A stretch of DNA of 11,696 bases, taken from positions 1 to 11,696 of the forward strand of contig DMQW01000031.1 of assembly GCA_003455565.1 (NCBI GenBank), written 5' to 3'. The notes beneath the pieces are model-generated. The model was not told the DNA's origin. It made no database searches and worked only from the letters and a program-made list of their open reading frames with translations. Positions 5,939-10,986 of the stretch are shown in pieces. The stretch is from Limisphaerales bacterium. GTDB taxonomy: Bacteria > Verrucomicrobiota > Verrucomicrobiia > Limisphaerales > UBA11358. How positions within the stretch are numbered: position 1 is the stretch's first letter; the number at the start of each line of letters is the position of its first letter. Both the position numbers and the translations under genes were made by a program.

Positions 5939-7601
5939 CGCGCCAACCAAACCCACTCAACTCGTCCCGCCCGGAAAATATTCGGCGCACTCGATTGAAT
6001 GCGGCCATGGCGTCGCCGTGTGCGTCTCCCGCCCGGCGTCGGATGTGGGAATCGCCATTCTGAAGCGCGGCGGCAACGCGGTGGATGCCGCCGTCGCGAT
6101 GGGCTTCGCATTGGGTGTGACTTATCCCGCAGCCGGCAATATCGGCGGCGGCGGCTTCATGCTCGTCCATCCGCCTTCCGGCCGGGGCGATCCGGTCGCG
6201 TTCAATTTTCGGGAGCGCGCTCCATCCGCAGCATGGCCGACCATGTATTCGAAAGAGGAAACCCAGTTCGCGGCAAGGGCGGTCGCTGTTCCGGGCACGG
6301 TTCGCGGCCTGGCGCTGGCGCACAAACGTTTCGGCAAGTTGCCGTGGCCGGAACTGGTTGAACCCGCCGTGGCTCTGGCGCGCGACGGTTTCCCGCTCGA
6401 TAAATTTCTCGCGGATTTGCTGAACGAGGTGCTGGCTGCCGCGCCCGAAAAGGCGGAGTTCCAGCGCGTCTTCGGCAAACCCGGCGGCGGTTTGTGGCAA
6501 CCGGGAGATTGCCTGAAACAACCCGATCTGGCGCGGACGCTGCAATTGATCGCCAATTCAGGCCCGGACGCCTTTTACCAAGGACCCATCGCCGATGCGA
6601 TTGCCGCCGAGATGGCCGGCGGCAATGGGCTTATCACTTCCAATGACCTCGCCAATTACCAAGCCGTCGAATGCAGACCGCTGACCACATGCTACCGGGG
6701 ATACGACGTTTATGTTCCGCCGCCGCCGAGTTCCGGCGGGGTGGTTCTGCTGGAGGAATTAAACACGCTGGAGAATTTTGATTTGAAAAAATGGGGCCGC
6801 TGGTCGCCGGAAACATTTCACGCCATGACCGAAGCCATGCGCCGGGCGAACCATGACCGCGCCCGCTACATCGGCGATCCCGCCTTTGTCCAGATTCCCG
6901 AAAAACTCACGACGCACGAGTATGGCCGGCAACTCGCAAACTCCATTGACCTCAACCAAGCCACGTCCAGCGTGGATTTGTCCGCCGATATTCCGCTCTC
7001 GCCGGAAGGGCAGGACACGACTCATTTTTCCGTCATTGACCGCGACGGAATGGCGGCCGCCAACACCTACTCGCTGGAACGCATCTGGGGTTCGCGCGTC
7101 GTGGTCAAAAACACCGGCGTGCTGCTCAACAACATGATGCGCGCCTTCAACCTGTTTCCCGGCGTCACCGACACGAAGGGAAATCTCGGCACCGCCCCAA
7201 ATCTCATTGCTCCCGGCAAACGGCCCATCAGTTCCATGACGCCGACCATCGTCGCCAGGGATGGCCGCGTGGTATTGGTCACCGGCAGTCCCGGCAGCCA
7301 GGCCATTCCGAGCACCGTGCTGTGCATCCTGACCAGCGTGCTCGATTTTGGAATGCCGTTCCCGACCGCCGTGGACTCACCTCGCTTCTCGCACAAATGG
7401 TTTCCCGACCGGATTACATTCGAAGCGCCGGAGCGGTATCCGGAATTGATGAAGGCGCTGAAGGCGATGGGACAAAACGTGGTTCGCACCGGGCCGCTGC
7501 CGCAAGGCGACGCCCATTCGATTTTCGTCCCGCAACCCGGCCGCTACATCGGGGTGACGGATCGCCGGCGCAACCGCCAGTCCACCGCCGCCGGCTACTG
7601 A
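5850..7601 (+). CDS. ggt: Gamma-glutamyltransferase / gamma-glutamyl hydrolase family protein (Ntn hydrolase)
   Basis: GGT-family enzymes self-cleave at a Thr that becomes the nucleophile, then hydrolyse or transfer gamma-glutamyl groups. Numbered from TTG 5850, the frame encodes 583 residues with GGNAVDAAVAMGFALGV (74-90), NIGGGGFMLV (97-106), NFRERAP (119-125, with Arg121 equivalent to the substrate-carboxylate Arg), DTTHFSVID (389-397, with Thr390 the predicted cleavage site and nucleophile), TYSLERIWGS (406-415), GVLLNNMMRAFN (423-434), RPISSMTPTIV (458-468) and GSPGSQAIPSTVL (479-491). No signal peptide or hydrophobic N-terminus is visible, unusual for a family that is normally periplasmic. 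The only ordinary start codon before the conserved region is TTG 5850, which would give 28 Arg/Pro-rich residues that merely shadow the transporter gene. An AAAGGA site (5921-5926) sits 7 bases before an ATT (5934-5936) that shares a base with the transporter stop, so the real start may be this rare ATT. It is the last gene of the operon. Confidence 0.9.
   Translation: MTGFFARWNTRSWGRRRRPPGRPRKELVINAPTKPTQLVPPGKYSAHSIECGHGVAVCVSRPASDVGIAILKRGGNAVDAAVAMGFALGVTYPAAGNIGGGGFMLVHPPSGRGDPVAFNFRERAPSAAWPTMYSKEETQFAARAVAVPGTVRGLALAHKRFGKLPWPELVEPAVALARDGFPLDKFLADLLNEVLAAAPEKAEFQRVFGKPGGGLWQPGDCLKQPDLARTLQLIANSGPDAFYQGPIADAIAAEMAGGNGLITSNDLANYQAVECRPLTTCYRGYDVYVPPPPSSGGVVLLEELNTLENFDLKKWGRWSPETFHAMTEAMRRANHDRARYIGDPAFVQIPEKLTTHEYGRQLANSIDLNQATSSVDLSADIPLSPEGQDTTHFSVIDRDGMAAANTYSLERIWGSRVVVKNTGVLLNNMMRAFNLFPGVTDTKGNLGTAPNLIAPGKRPISSMTPTIVARDGRVVLVTGSPGSQAIPSTVLCILTSVLDFGMPFPTAVDSPRFSHKWFPDRITFEAPERYPELMKALKAMGQNVVRTGPLPQGDAHSIFVPQPGRYIGVTDRRRNRQSTAAGY
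5921..5936 (+). promoter_or_regulatory. Shine-Dalgarno site paired with a possible ATT start for the GGT gene
   Basis: AAAGGA at 5921-5926 is one of the best ribosome-binding sites in the window and is followed after 7 bases by ATT (5934-5936), whose last base is the first base of the transporter TAA. No ATG, GTG or TTG lies in the GGT frame between 5852 and the conserved domain. This geometry imitates the ATGA/TAATG couplings elsewhere in the window. Confidence 0.4.
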
Positions 7602-7666
7602 CCGGCCATCACCGCCGCCGCTCCCGCGAAGCAGTGAGCCATGGCGGGCAATGGTGAAAATCAAAG

Positions 7667-7697
7667 CCGCTCCGGGCAACCGGGGCGGTCCTTTTTT
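7667..7697 (+). terminator. Rho-independent terminator of the operon
   Basis: A 9-bp stem, CCGCTCCGG (7667-7675) with CCGGGGCGG (7680-7688), contains one G-U wobble and closes a GNRA tetraloop (GCAA). TCC and six T residues (7692-7697) follow. It lies 66 bases after the GGT stop and ends the five-gene unit. Confidence 0.85.
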
Positions 7698-7903
7698 ATC
7701 TGCGGGAGGGACACAGACTTTGAACAACAAAGAAACGAAGACACAAAGGATGCGGGCAAATCCAACAGGGTCTCGTCGGCTTCAAGGAGCGGCATCTTCG
7801 GCACTTGGCCGGCGAGGGGTGGGGAAAAACAAATTTCAACCCGCCGGGCGGATGAAGCGGCACGACTGCGGCCACCCATGCGAATAAGTCATACAAGATA
7901 GAT

Positions 7904-7932
7904 TTGACATACTTTCTAAATTTAGTTTAACT
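7904..7932 (+). promoter_or_regulatory. Promoter and putative operator of vapBC
   Basis: A perfect TTGACA (7904-7909), a 17-base spacer and a weak TTAACT (7927-7932) would start transcription at or next to the vapB ATG (7940), giving a near-leaderless mRNA. The spacer holds a perfect 10-base palindrome CTAAATTTAG (7916-7925), suitably placed for autorepression by the VapBC complex. The local base composition is strikingly AT-rich compared with its surroundings. Confidence 0.55.
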
Positions 7933-7939
7933 TTTCCAC

Positions 7940-8185
7940 ATGATTGCAACTTTGAAGCTGGACACCGTGAGTTTCGGCACCAAGGGCCAGGTGGTGATTC
8001 CCCGCCGCCTGCGCAAGGAATTTGAGATTGAAGACGGCACCAAGGCCACGGTCGTCTCTACGCCGGAAGGCATTTTGCTGAAACCCATCACCCGCACCTA
8101 CATCAAAAGCCTGCGCGGTTCCTTAAAAGGCACCAAGGCGATGGAAACCTTCATGGCGGAACGGAAACGGGAAAGGGAGCTGTAA
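7940..8185 (+). CDS. vapB: AbrB/SpoVT-type antitoxin (VapB-like)
   Basis: This 81-residue protein has an N-terminal swapped-hairpin AbrB DNA-binding domain: LDTVSFGTKGQVVIPRRLRKEFEIEDGTKATVV (about 7-39), including the family signature of TKGQVVIPxxLRKEFEI. A flexible basic tail follows (RTYIKSLRGSLKGTK...MAERKREREL), which in VapB proteins threads into the toxin groove and blocks it. It would bind its own promoter (see the palindrome at 7916) and neutralise the downstream PIN toxin. The gene pair overlaps by one base (TAATG at 8183-8187), the usual antitoxin-first order. Length and fold fit well. Confidence 0.9.
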   Translation: MIATLKLDTVSFGTKGQVVIPRRLRKEFEIEDGTKATVVSTPEGILLKPITRTYIKSLRGSLKGTKAMETFMAERKREREL

Positions 8186-8586
8186 TGGCCACCAAGATAC
8201 TGGACAGTTGGGCGCTCATGGCGCTGTTCAACAACGAACCCGCCGCCGATGCGGTGGAGAAAGTTTTGGAACAGGCCTCCGCCGACCGGCACAAGCTGTT
8301 GATGAGCGTGGTGAACTGGGGTGAAATTTATTATTCCGTCAGGCGCGGCGCTTCCGCTGAAATGGCCGAACAAAAAATCCGTGAAATTGCCGCCATGCCC
8401 ATTGAACTTGTCGCCGCCGACCTGCACCAGGCGCATCAGGCCGCCATTTTCAAAGCCACCAATAAAATGTCTTACGCCGATGCTTTTGGAGCCGCGCTCG
8501 CCAAAATTAAAAACGCTGAGTTCGTCACCGGCGACCCGGAATTCAAGGAAGTCGAAAAGGAAATTAAAATCAACTGGCTGAAATAA
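8185..8586 (+). CDS. vapC: PIN-domain ribonuclease toxin (VapC-like)
   Basis: This 133-residue PIN-domain Mg-dependent RNase is expected to cleave tRNA or rRNA and stop translation when the antitoxin is degraded. All four acidic active-site residues are in place: Asp7 (LDSWALMALF), Glu47 (NWGEIYY), Asp99 (SYADAFGAALA) and Asp117 (VTGDPEF). The protein looks complete and potentially active. ATG 8185 overlaps the antitoxin stop and has an AAAGGGA site (8172-8178). An inverted repeat (CGCCGAT 8601-8607 and ATCGGCG 8616-8622) follows the gene. The target RNA cannot be predicted. Confidence 0.92.
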   Translation: MATKILDSWALMALFNNEPAADAVEKVLEQASADRHKLLMSVVNWGEIYYSVRRGASAEMAEQKIREIAAMPIELVAADLHQAHQAAIFKATNKMSYADAFGAALAKIKNAEFVTGDPEFKEVEKEIKINWLK

Positions 8587-8600
8587 TTTTAGGCTGCCTC

Positions 8601-8622
8601 CGCCGATTATGAAACATCGGCG
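8601..8622. terminator. Inverted repeat after vapC, possible weak terminator
   Basis: A perfect 7-bp stem, CGCCGAT/ATCGGCG, with an 8-base loop lies 14 bases after the vapC stop. No T-run follows on the + strand, so it is at best a factor-assisted terminator or an mRNA-stabilising hairpin. Confidence 0.35.
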
Positions 8623-8640
8623 ATAAACAATCTTCGCGGC

Positions 8641-8659
8641 GTCTCATAGACTATGAGTC
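8641..8659. promoter_or_regulatory. C-box-like operator at the controller gene start
   Basis: GTCTCATAGACTATGAGTC contains perfect 6-base arms (CTCATA 8643-8648 and TATGAG 8652-8657) around GAC and touches the ATG at 8660. On the minus strand it begins GACTCATAGTC, very close to the GACTTATAGTC-type half-sites bound by restriction-modification C proteins. Only this one palindrome was found; many C operators have two. Confidence 0.6.
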
Positions 8660-8887
8660 ATGCCGAAACGTGACTCCGTTCTGACAATATTGGGAATAAA
8701 CGTCCGAAAACGCCGTGAGGCGTTGGACTATTCACAGGATAAACTTTCCGAAAAGTCGGGTCTCGACCAGACCTACATCAGCGGCATCGAATGTGGGAAA
8801 CGTAATCCTGGCATCAAGAACGTCGCCAAGCTCGCCAAGGCGCTCGGCCTGTCCACGGCGGAACTCTGCAAGGGAGTGGACGTGTGA
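8660..8887 (+). CDS. XRE/Cro-type regulator, restriction-modification controller (C protein)-like
   Basis: This 75-residue all-helical HTH_3 protein is the size of restriction-modification C proteins (74-84 residues), which bind their own promoter and time endonuclease expression after methylation. The helix-turn-helix spans YSQDKLSEKSGLDQTYISGIE (about 24-44), followed by CGKRNPGIKNVAKLAKALGLSTAEL (45-69), matching the typical ISGIERGxRNPS arrangement of C proteins. The palindrome at 8641-8659 and the GTGA overlap (8884-8887) with a DNA methyltransferase gene support this role. A generic XRE repressor is the alternative. It appears intact, although the methyltransferase it would co-regulate is damaged. 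Confidence 0.87.
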   Translation: MPKRDSVLTILGINVRKRREALDYSQDKLSEKSGLDQTYISGIECGKRNPGIKNVAKLAKALGLSTAELCKGVDV

Positions 8888-8908
8888 GCGGGAAATCCAA
8901 CAATTCGC

Positions 8909-8981
8909 GTAGGAGCCGACGTGAGGAGGCTCAAACTGAAAAAGGGAAGAAAAGTCAGAGACTCGTCACCTCGTCTCCTAC
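8909..8981. repeat. Imperfect palindromic repeat element inside the methyltransferase frame
   Basis: The left arm (8909-8932, starting GTAGGAGCCGACGTGAGG) and the right arm (8960-8981, ending CCTCGTCTCCTAC) are imperfect inverted copies, with perfect outer 7-mers GTAGGAG/CTCCTAC and a purine-rich A/G loop of about 27 bases. Compact size, terminal inversion and lack of coding capacity fit a REP- or MITE-like unit. It is translated as the polar, Arg/Lys/Glu-rich residues 9-33 of the frame. Confidence 0.6.
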
Positions 8982-9013
8982 CATAGGATTTCGCGAGGAA
9001 ACCACGCGGTATT

Positions 9014-9073
9014 CTGTAGCGGCGGTCTGTGACCGCCCGGAACGGGAACGGCGCTCACAGAGCGCCGCTACAG
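9014..9073. repeat. Three-stem palindromic repeat element inside the methyltransferase frame
   Basis: The outer arms CTGTAGCGGCG (9014-9024) and CGCCGCTACAG (9063-9073) are perfect inverted copies. Within them lie two further hairpins: GGCGGTC-tgt-GACCGCC (9021-9037) and GGCGCT-cacag-AGCGCC (9050-9066). The outer 7-bp stem plus the two hairpins fold into a tidy three-way junction. The element is 60 bases, a multiple of three, and inserts AAVCDRPERERRSQSAAT-type residues just before the methyltransferase core without breaking the frame. Confidence 0.75.
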
Positions 9074-9398
9074 CACCGCTCAAGTTCATTGACCTGTTCT
9101 GCGGCATCGGCGGCTTCCGTTACGCGTTTGAGCGCGCCGGGTGCGAATGCGTGTTCTCCTCCGACTGGAACAAATACGCGCAGCAGACCTATGCCGCCAA
9201 TTTCAATGAAACGCCGCACGGCGACATTCATTCCGTGGCGGTGGCGGACATTCCGGCGCATGACATTCTTTGCGCCGGGTTTCCCTGCCAGCCGTTCAGC
9301 ATCGCGGGCGTCTCCAAAAAATTGAGCCTCGGCAAGGCGCACGGCTTTGACGACAAGGAGCAGGGCAACCTGTTCTTCTCGCTGGCGGAAACTAAACT

Positions 9399-10193
9399 TT
9401 AACTCTGGAAAATTTCTTCGCGGTGGAAGCGAATGAAATCAACGTCCGGTTCGGCTAATTTTTCTGGCAGACGAATCGGCTTGCCCTCGAACGGAACGAA
9501 ATTTTGCTCCAACGCCGGCTGTGGGAAGAAACTGCAAAGCCGTTTGCTCAACACAACGCTCAATTTGTCGTCGAGAGTGATGAGTCCGGCGTCAAACGCG
9601 GCATCGTGAAGCGTGGACAAGCAAAGTCCGTTTCGCGGATTCAGTCGGTCATTCGGGAATTTCCCCCACGGCTTGATATGACTGGCGACGAGCAGACGCG
9701 GCACGTTGATGCCGCTGATGCAGCAACGAATATCGTAAGCGTTGAGAACTGCCTGCCGGAAAAATTGCTGTCCGCGCCGGACTTTGATGGTTGCTTGTGT
9801 TTCGGTCGGGCCGGTGGGCGCGACAAGCCGGGCTTTGTCGCGTTGCAGAAAATCTATTTCTTTCGTTTCGTCCTTCGTGAACAAATCGTGCAGTAATTGT
9901 TCGCTCTCCACGCCAAAGATAGAAAGGTTGCCTTGAAATTCACTCCACATCAGCCGGTCTTGCTTGGATGCGCCTTCGAGTCCTTTGATCCCGCGCGCCC
10001 GCTGAACCGGGTCAAGCGAAGCCAGATTGGAAAGCTTCATCGCCAAACTGTTTGAAGTTCGCCCCATCTTCGCCGCGACTTCTTTCACGACTGCGTTGTC
10101 GCTGTCAAAGCTGCCGAACGGCAGCTTGCAGTAGAGATTGAGCGCGATGAGCAGGTGTTCACGCGTCCATTTCACAGCCGGAGCTTTTGCCAT
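9399..10193 (-). CDS. HNH restriction endonuclease-like protein
   Basis: This protein of 264 residues from ATG 10193 has two parts. The N-terminal half (WTREHLLIALNLYCKLPFGSF..., GRTSNSLAMKLSNLASLDP...RARGIKGL) resembles a common bacterial HNH-endonuclease architecture with a helical, probably DNA-contacting, front. The C-terminal HNH domain reads CCISGINVPRLLVASHIKPW (157-176), RNGLCLSTLHDAAFD (187-201) and LITLDD, with candidate catalytic/metal residues His172, Asn188 and His196. Genes of this kind accompany cytosine methyltransferases as type II restriction enzymes. An in-frame GTG at 10247 would add 18 residues, but the family N-terminus fits the ATG. Its stop overlaps the truncated methyltransferase stop tail-to-tail (9399-9402). 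If active, its DNA must be protected by some other methyltransferase. Confidence 0.85.
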   Translation of the reverse strand: MAKAPAVKWTREHLLIALNLYCKLPFGSFDSDNAVVKEVAAKMGRTSNSLAMKLSNLASLDPVQRARGIKGLEGASKQDRLMWSEFQGNLSIFGVESEQLLHDLFTKDETKEIDFLQRDKARLVAPTGPTETQATIKVRRGQQFFRQAVLNAYDIRCCISGINVPRLLVASHIKPWGKFPNDRLNPRNGLCLSTLHDAAFDAGLITLDDKLSVVLSKRLCSFFPQPALEQNFVPFEGKPIRLPEKLAEPDVDFIRFHREEIFQS

Positions 10194-10279
10194 GACGCCA
10201 GGCTGTCTGATTTGTTCCGAAAAAAGAAGGTGAAAAAACTTGCCCACACCAACAAACCTGGCCAGGTGTATATGCCGTT

Positions 10280-10570
10280 ATGAATGACGTTCGTAATGGA
10301 TTCACAATTTACATCAACACCTTCTTCCAAGGTCCGGTGCCAGTTTTGACTGGTGACGATGAAAAATTCATCGTGTTTGAAACTGAATTGGAGGCGCAAA
10401 AGGAAATTGTTGATAATGCCATGATACGTCTCCAGCAGTTTCTGGACGGTGAGCGAGATTATGACGACGCGATTACCGTTGAGGAATATGTTGTGCCGGT
10501 GACTGTGCATCCTGACGGTTCATTTACCGACGAAGCCGGAAAATGTTTCGGGCCGGAACGGGAGCATTGA
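10280..10570 (+). CDS. Small conserved-looking hypothetical protein (96 aa)
   Basis: Function not recognised. The 96-residue acidic protein has no signal peptide or membrane segment. It reads as short beta-strands (FTIYINTFFQGP), one long amphipathic helix (FETELEAQKEIVDNAMIRLQQFLDGE, about 36-58) and a C-terminal strand region rich in Val (ITVEEYVVPVTVHPDGSF). The DGE..DYDDAITVEEYV pattern and codon-position bias look like real coding sequence. Start ATG 10280 follows a 32-base gap after the GTG alternative of the divergent HNH gene. The downstream gene starts 11 bases after its stop, suggesting a two-gene unit. It lies inside the restriction-modification remnant, so a link to DNA defence is possible but unproven. 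Confidence 0.7.
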   Translation: MNDVRNGFTIYINTFFQGPVPVLTGDDEKFIVFETELEAQKEIVDNAMIRLQQFLDGERDYDDAITVEEYVVPVTVHPDGSFTDEAGKCFGPEREH

Positions 10571-10581
10571 TTTTGGATTTT

Positions 10582-10848
10582 ATGTTTCGCGCATGGTGCA
10601 GCGTGGCCTATCTGTTTCCCGGATTGCATCCTGACGGCTTTGAAGCGGCCGACAGCGGCTGGCCGCGCGGCTTGAAACGCTTCGCCGCCGAAGCGTGGCG
10701 GCGCGTCGAGGCCGGCGAAATCACCGGGGAAGAATTGTATCCGAGCGATGCCCAATGGTGCGGCCTTTACGACCGGATGTTTCCGCACCCGGCGGAGGAA
10801 ATGGAGCGCCGGCTCGCGCTGGCCGCTGATTATGGAGAAGCGATTTAG
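10582..10848 (+). CDS. Small hypothetical protein (88 aa)
   Basis: Function not recognised. The 88 residues contain the motif FPGLHPDGFEAADSGWPRGLKRFAAEAWRRVEAGEI (split across about 12-48), then ITGEELYPSDAQWCGLYDRMFPHPAEEMERRLALAADYG. Tryptophan content is high, and the Arg/Glu-rich helix suggests a compact helical soluble protein. Two in-frame ATGs begin the same MFRA tetrapeptide: 10543, inside the preceding gene, and 10582, 11 bases after its stop. The latter is preferred because it avoids a 28-base overlap. It is probably co-transcribed with the gene at 10280. Confidence 0.65.
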   Translation: MFRAWCSVAYLFPGLHPDGFEAADSGWPRGLKRFAAEAWRRVEAGEITGEELYPSDAQWCGLYDRMFPHPAEEMERRLALAADYGEAI

Positions 10849-10860
10849 AAAATGAAGCGA

Positions 10861-10906
10861 CACCCCACCCCGGCCCGCTCCCCGACCGAGGCGGAGAGGG
10901 AGAAGC
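10861..10906. repeat. GC-rich 'CACCCCGGCCC...GGAGAGGGAGAA' dispersed repeat
   Basis: CACCCCACCCCGGCCCGCTC and the following GGCGGAGAGGGAGAAG form an imperfect inverted repeat (cccgctcccc 10874-10883 with gcggagaggg 10891-10900, 8 of 10 paired). This matches, from memory, a very widespread intergenic palindrome family of GC-rich bacteria. It begins 12 bases after the preceding stop and may act as a transcript 3' hairpin. Confidence 0.5.
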
Positions 10907-10921
10907 GGACGGAGACGCGAA

Positions 10922-10954
10922 TTGCACGAATTTACGCGAATTGAATTCGTGCAA
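10922..10954. repeat. Perfect 11-bp inverted repeat upstream of vsr
   Basis: TTGCACGAATT (10922-10932) and AATTCGTGCAA (10944-10954) are exact inverted copies around an 11-base loop containing GCGAATT. The CGAATT/AATTCG words recur in the loop and just downstream. It ends 32 bases before the vsr start. It could be an operator or a dispersed hairpin; no T-run follows, so it is not an intrinsic terminator. Confidence 0.5.
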
Positions 10955-10986
10955 ATTGGCGGAATTAGCGTCAAGGTTTTGCCGTC

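Larger units (their letters stand above)
7602..7939. other. Intergenic spacer between operon and VapBC
   Basis: These 338 bases hold the operon terminator near their left end and a promoter for the toxin-antitoxin pair at the right end. Between them is a stretch (about 7722-7750, AACAACAAAGAAACGAAGAC and on) resembling a degraded purine-rich dispersed repeat. Short frames of 66-86 codons cross this stretch on both strands, but none shows a recognisable domain, a good ribosome-binding site or coherent composition, so no gene is called. Confidence 0.6.
8884..9402 (+). pseudogene. C5-cytosine DNA methyltransferase, truncated after its first third and carrying repeat-derived N-terminus
   Basis: The frame encodes 172 residues, whereas complete C5 methyltransferases are about 300-450. 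Present are motif I FIDLFCGIGGF (68-78, AdoMet binding), the DW acidic step after motif II (94-95), motif IV GFPCQPFS (132-139, with the Cys135 nucleophile) and GFDDKEQGNLFFSLAE (154-169, leading into motif V). Motif VI (ENV), motif VIII (QRR), the target-recognition domain and motifs IX-X are absent. The frame ends in TKL-stop exactly where the opposite-strand HNH gene ends. Residues 9-65 are not methyltransferase-like and are encoded by two palindromic elements (8909-8981 and 9014-9073); the family N-terminus would start around the LKFID at 66. The GTG start overlaps the controller stop. Known split C5 methyltransferases divide elsewhere, so an inactive remnant is the likeliest reading. Confidence 0.85.

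Noticed and set aside
7641..7901. Small ORFs of 66-86 codons between the terminator and vapB
   Set aside because: Several frames on both strands overlap one another, cross the terminator hairpin and show no motif or ribosome-binding site.
8601..8622. Strong intrinsic terminator after vapC
   Set aside because: The stem is perfect but no T-run follows on the + strand, so only a weak or factor-assisted role is credible.
8909..9073. A CRISPR or tandem-repeat array in the methyltransferase 5' region
   Set aside because: The two palindromic elements differ in sequence and there are no regularly spaced direct repeats or spacers.
9504..9896. A 130-codon plus-strand frame that might hold the missing methyltransferase half
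   Set aside because: Its translation has no ENV, QRR or other C5 methyltransferase motif and is antisense to the well-supported HNH gene.
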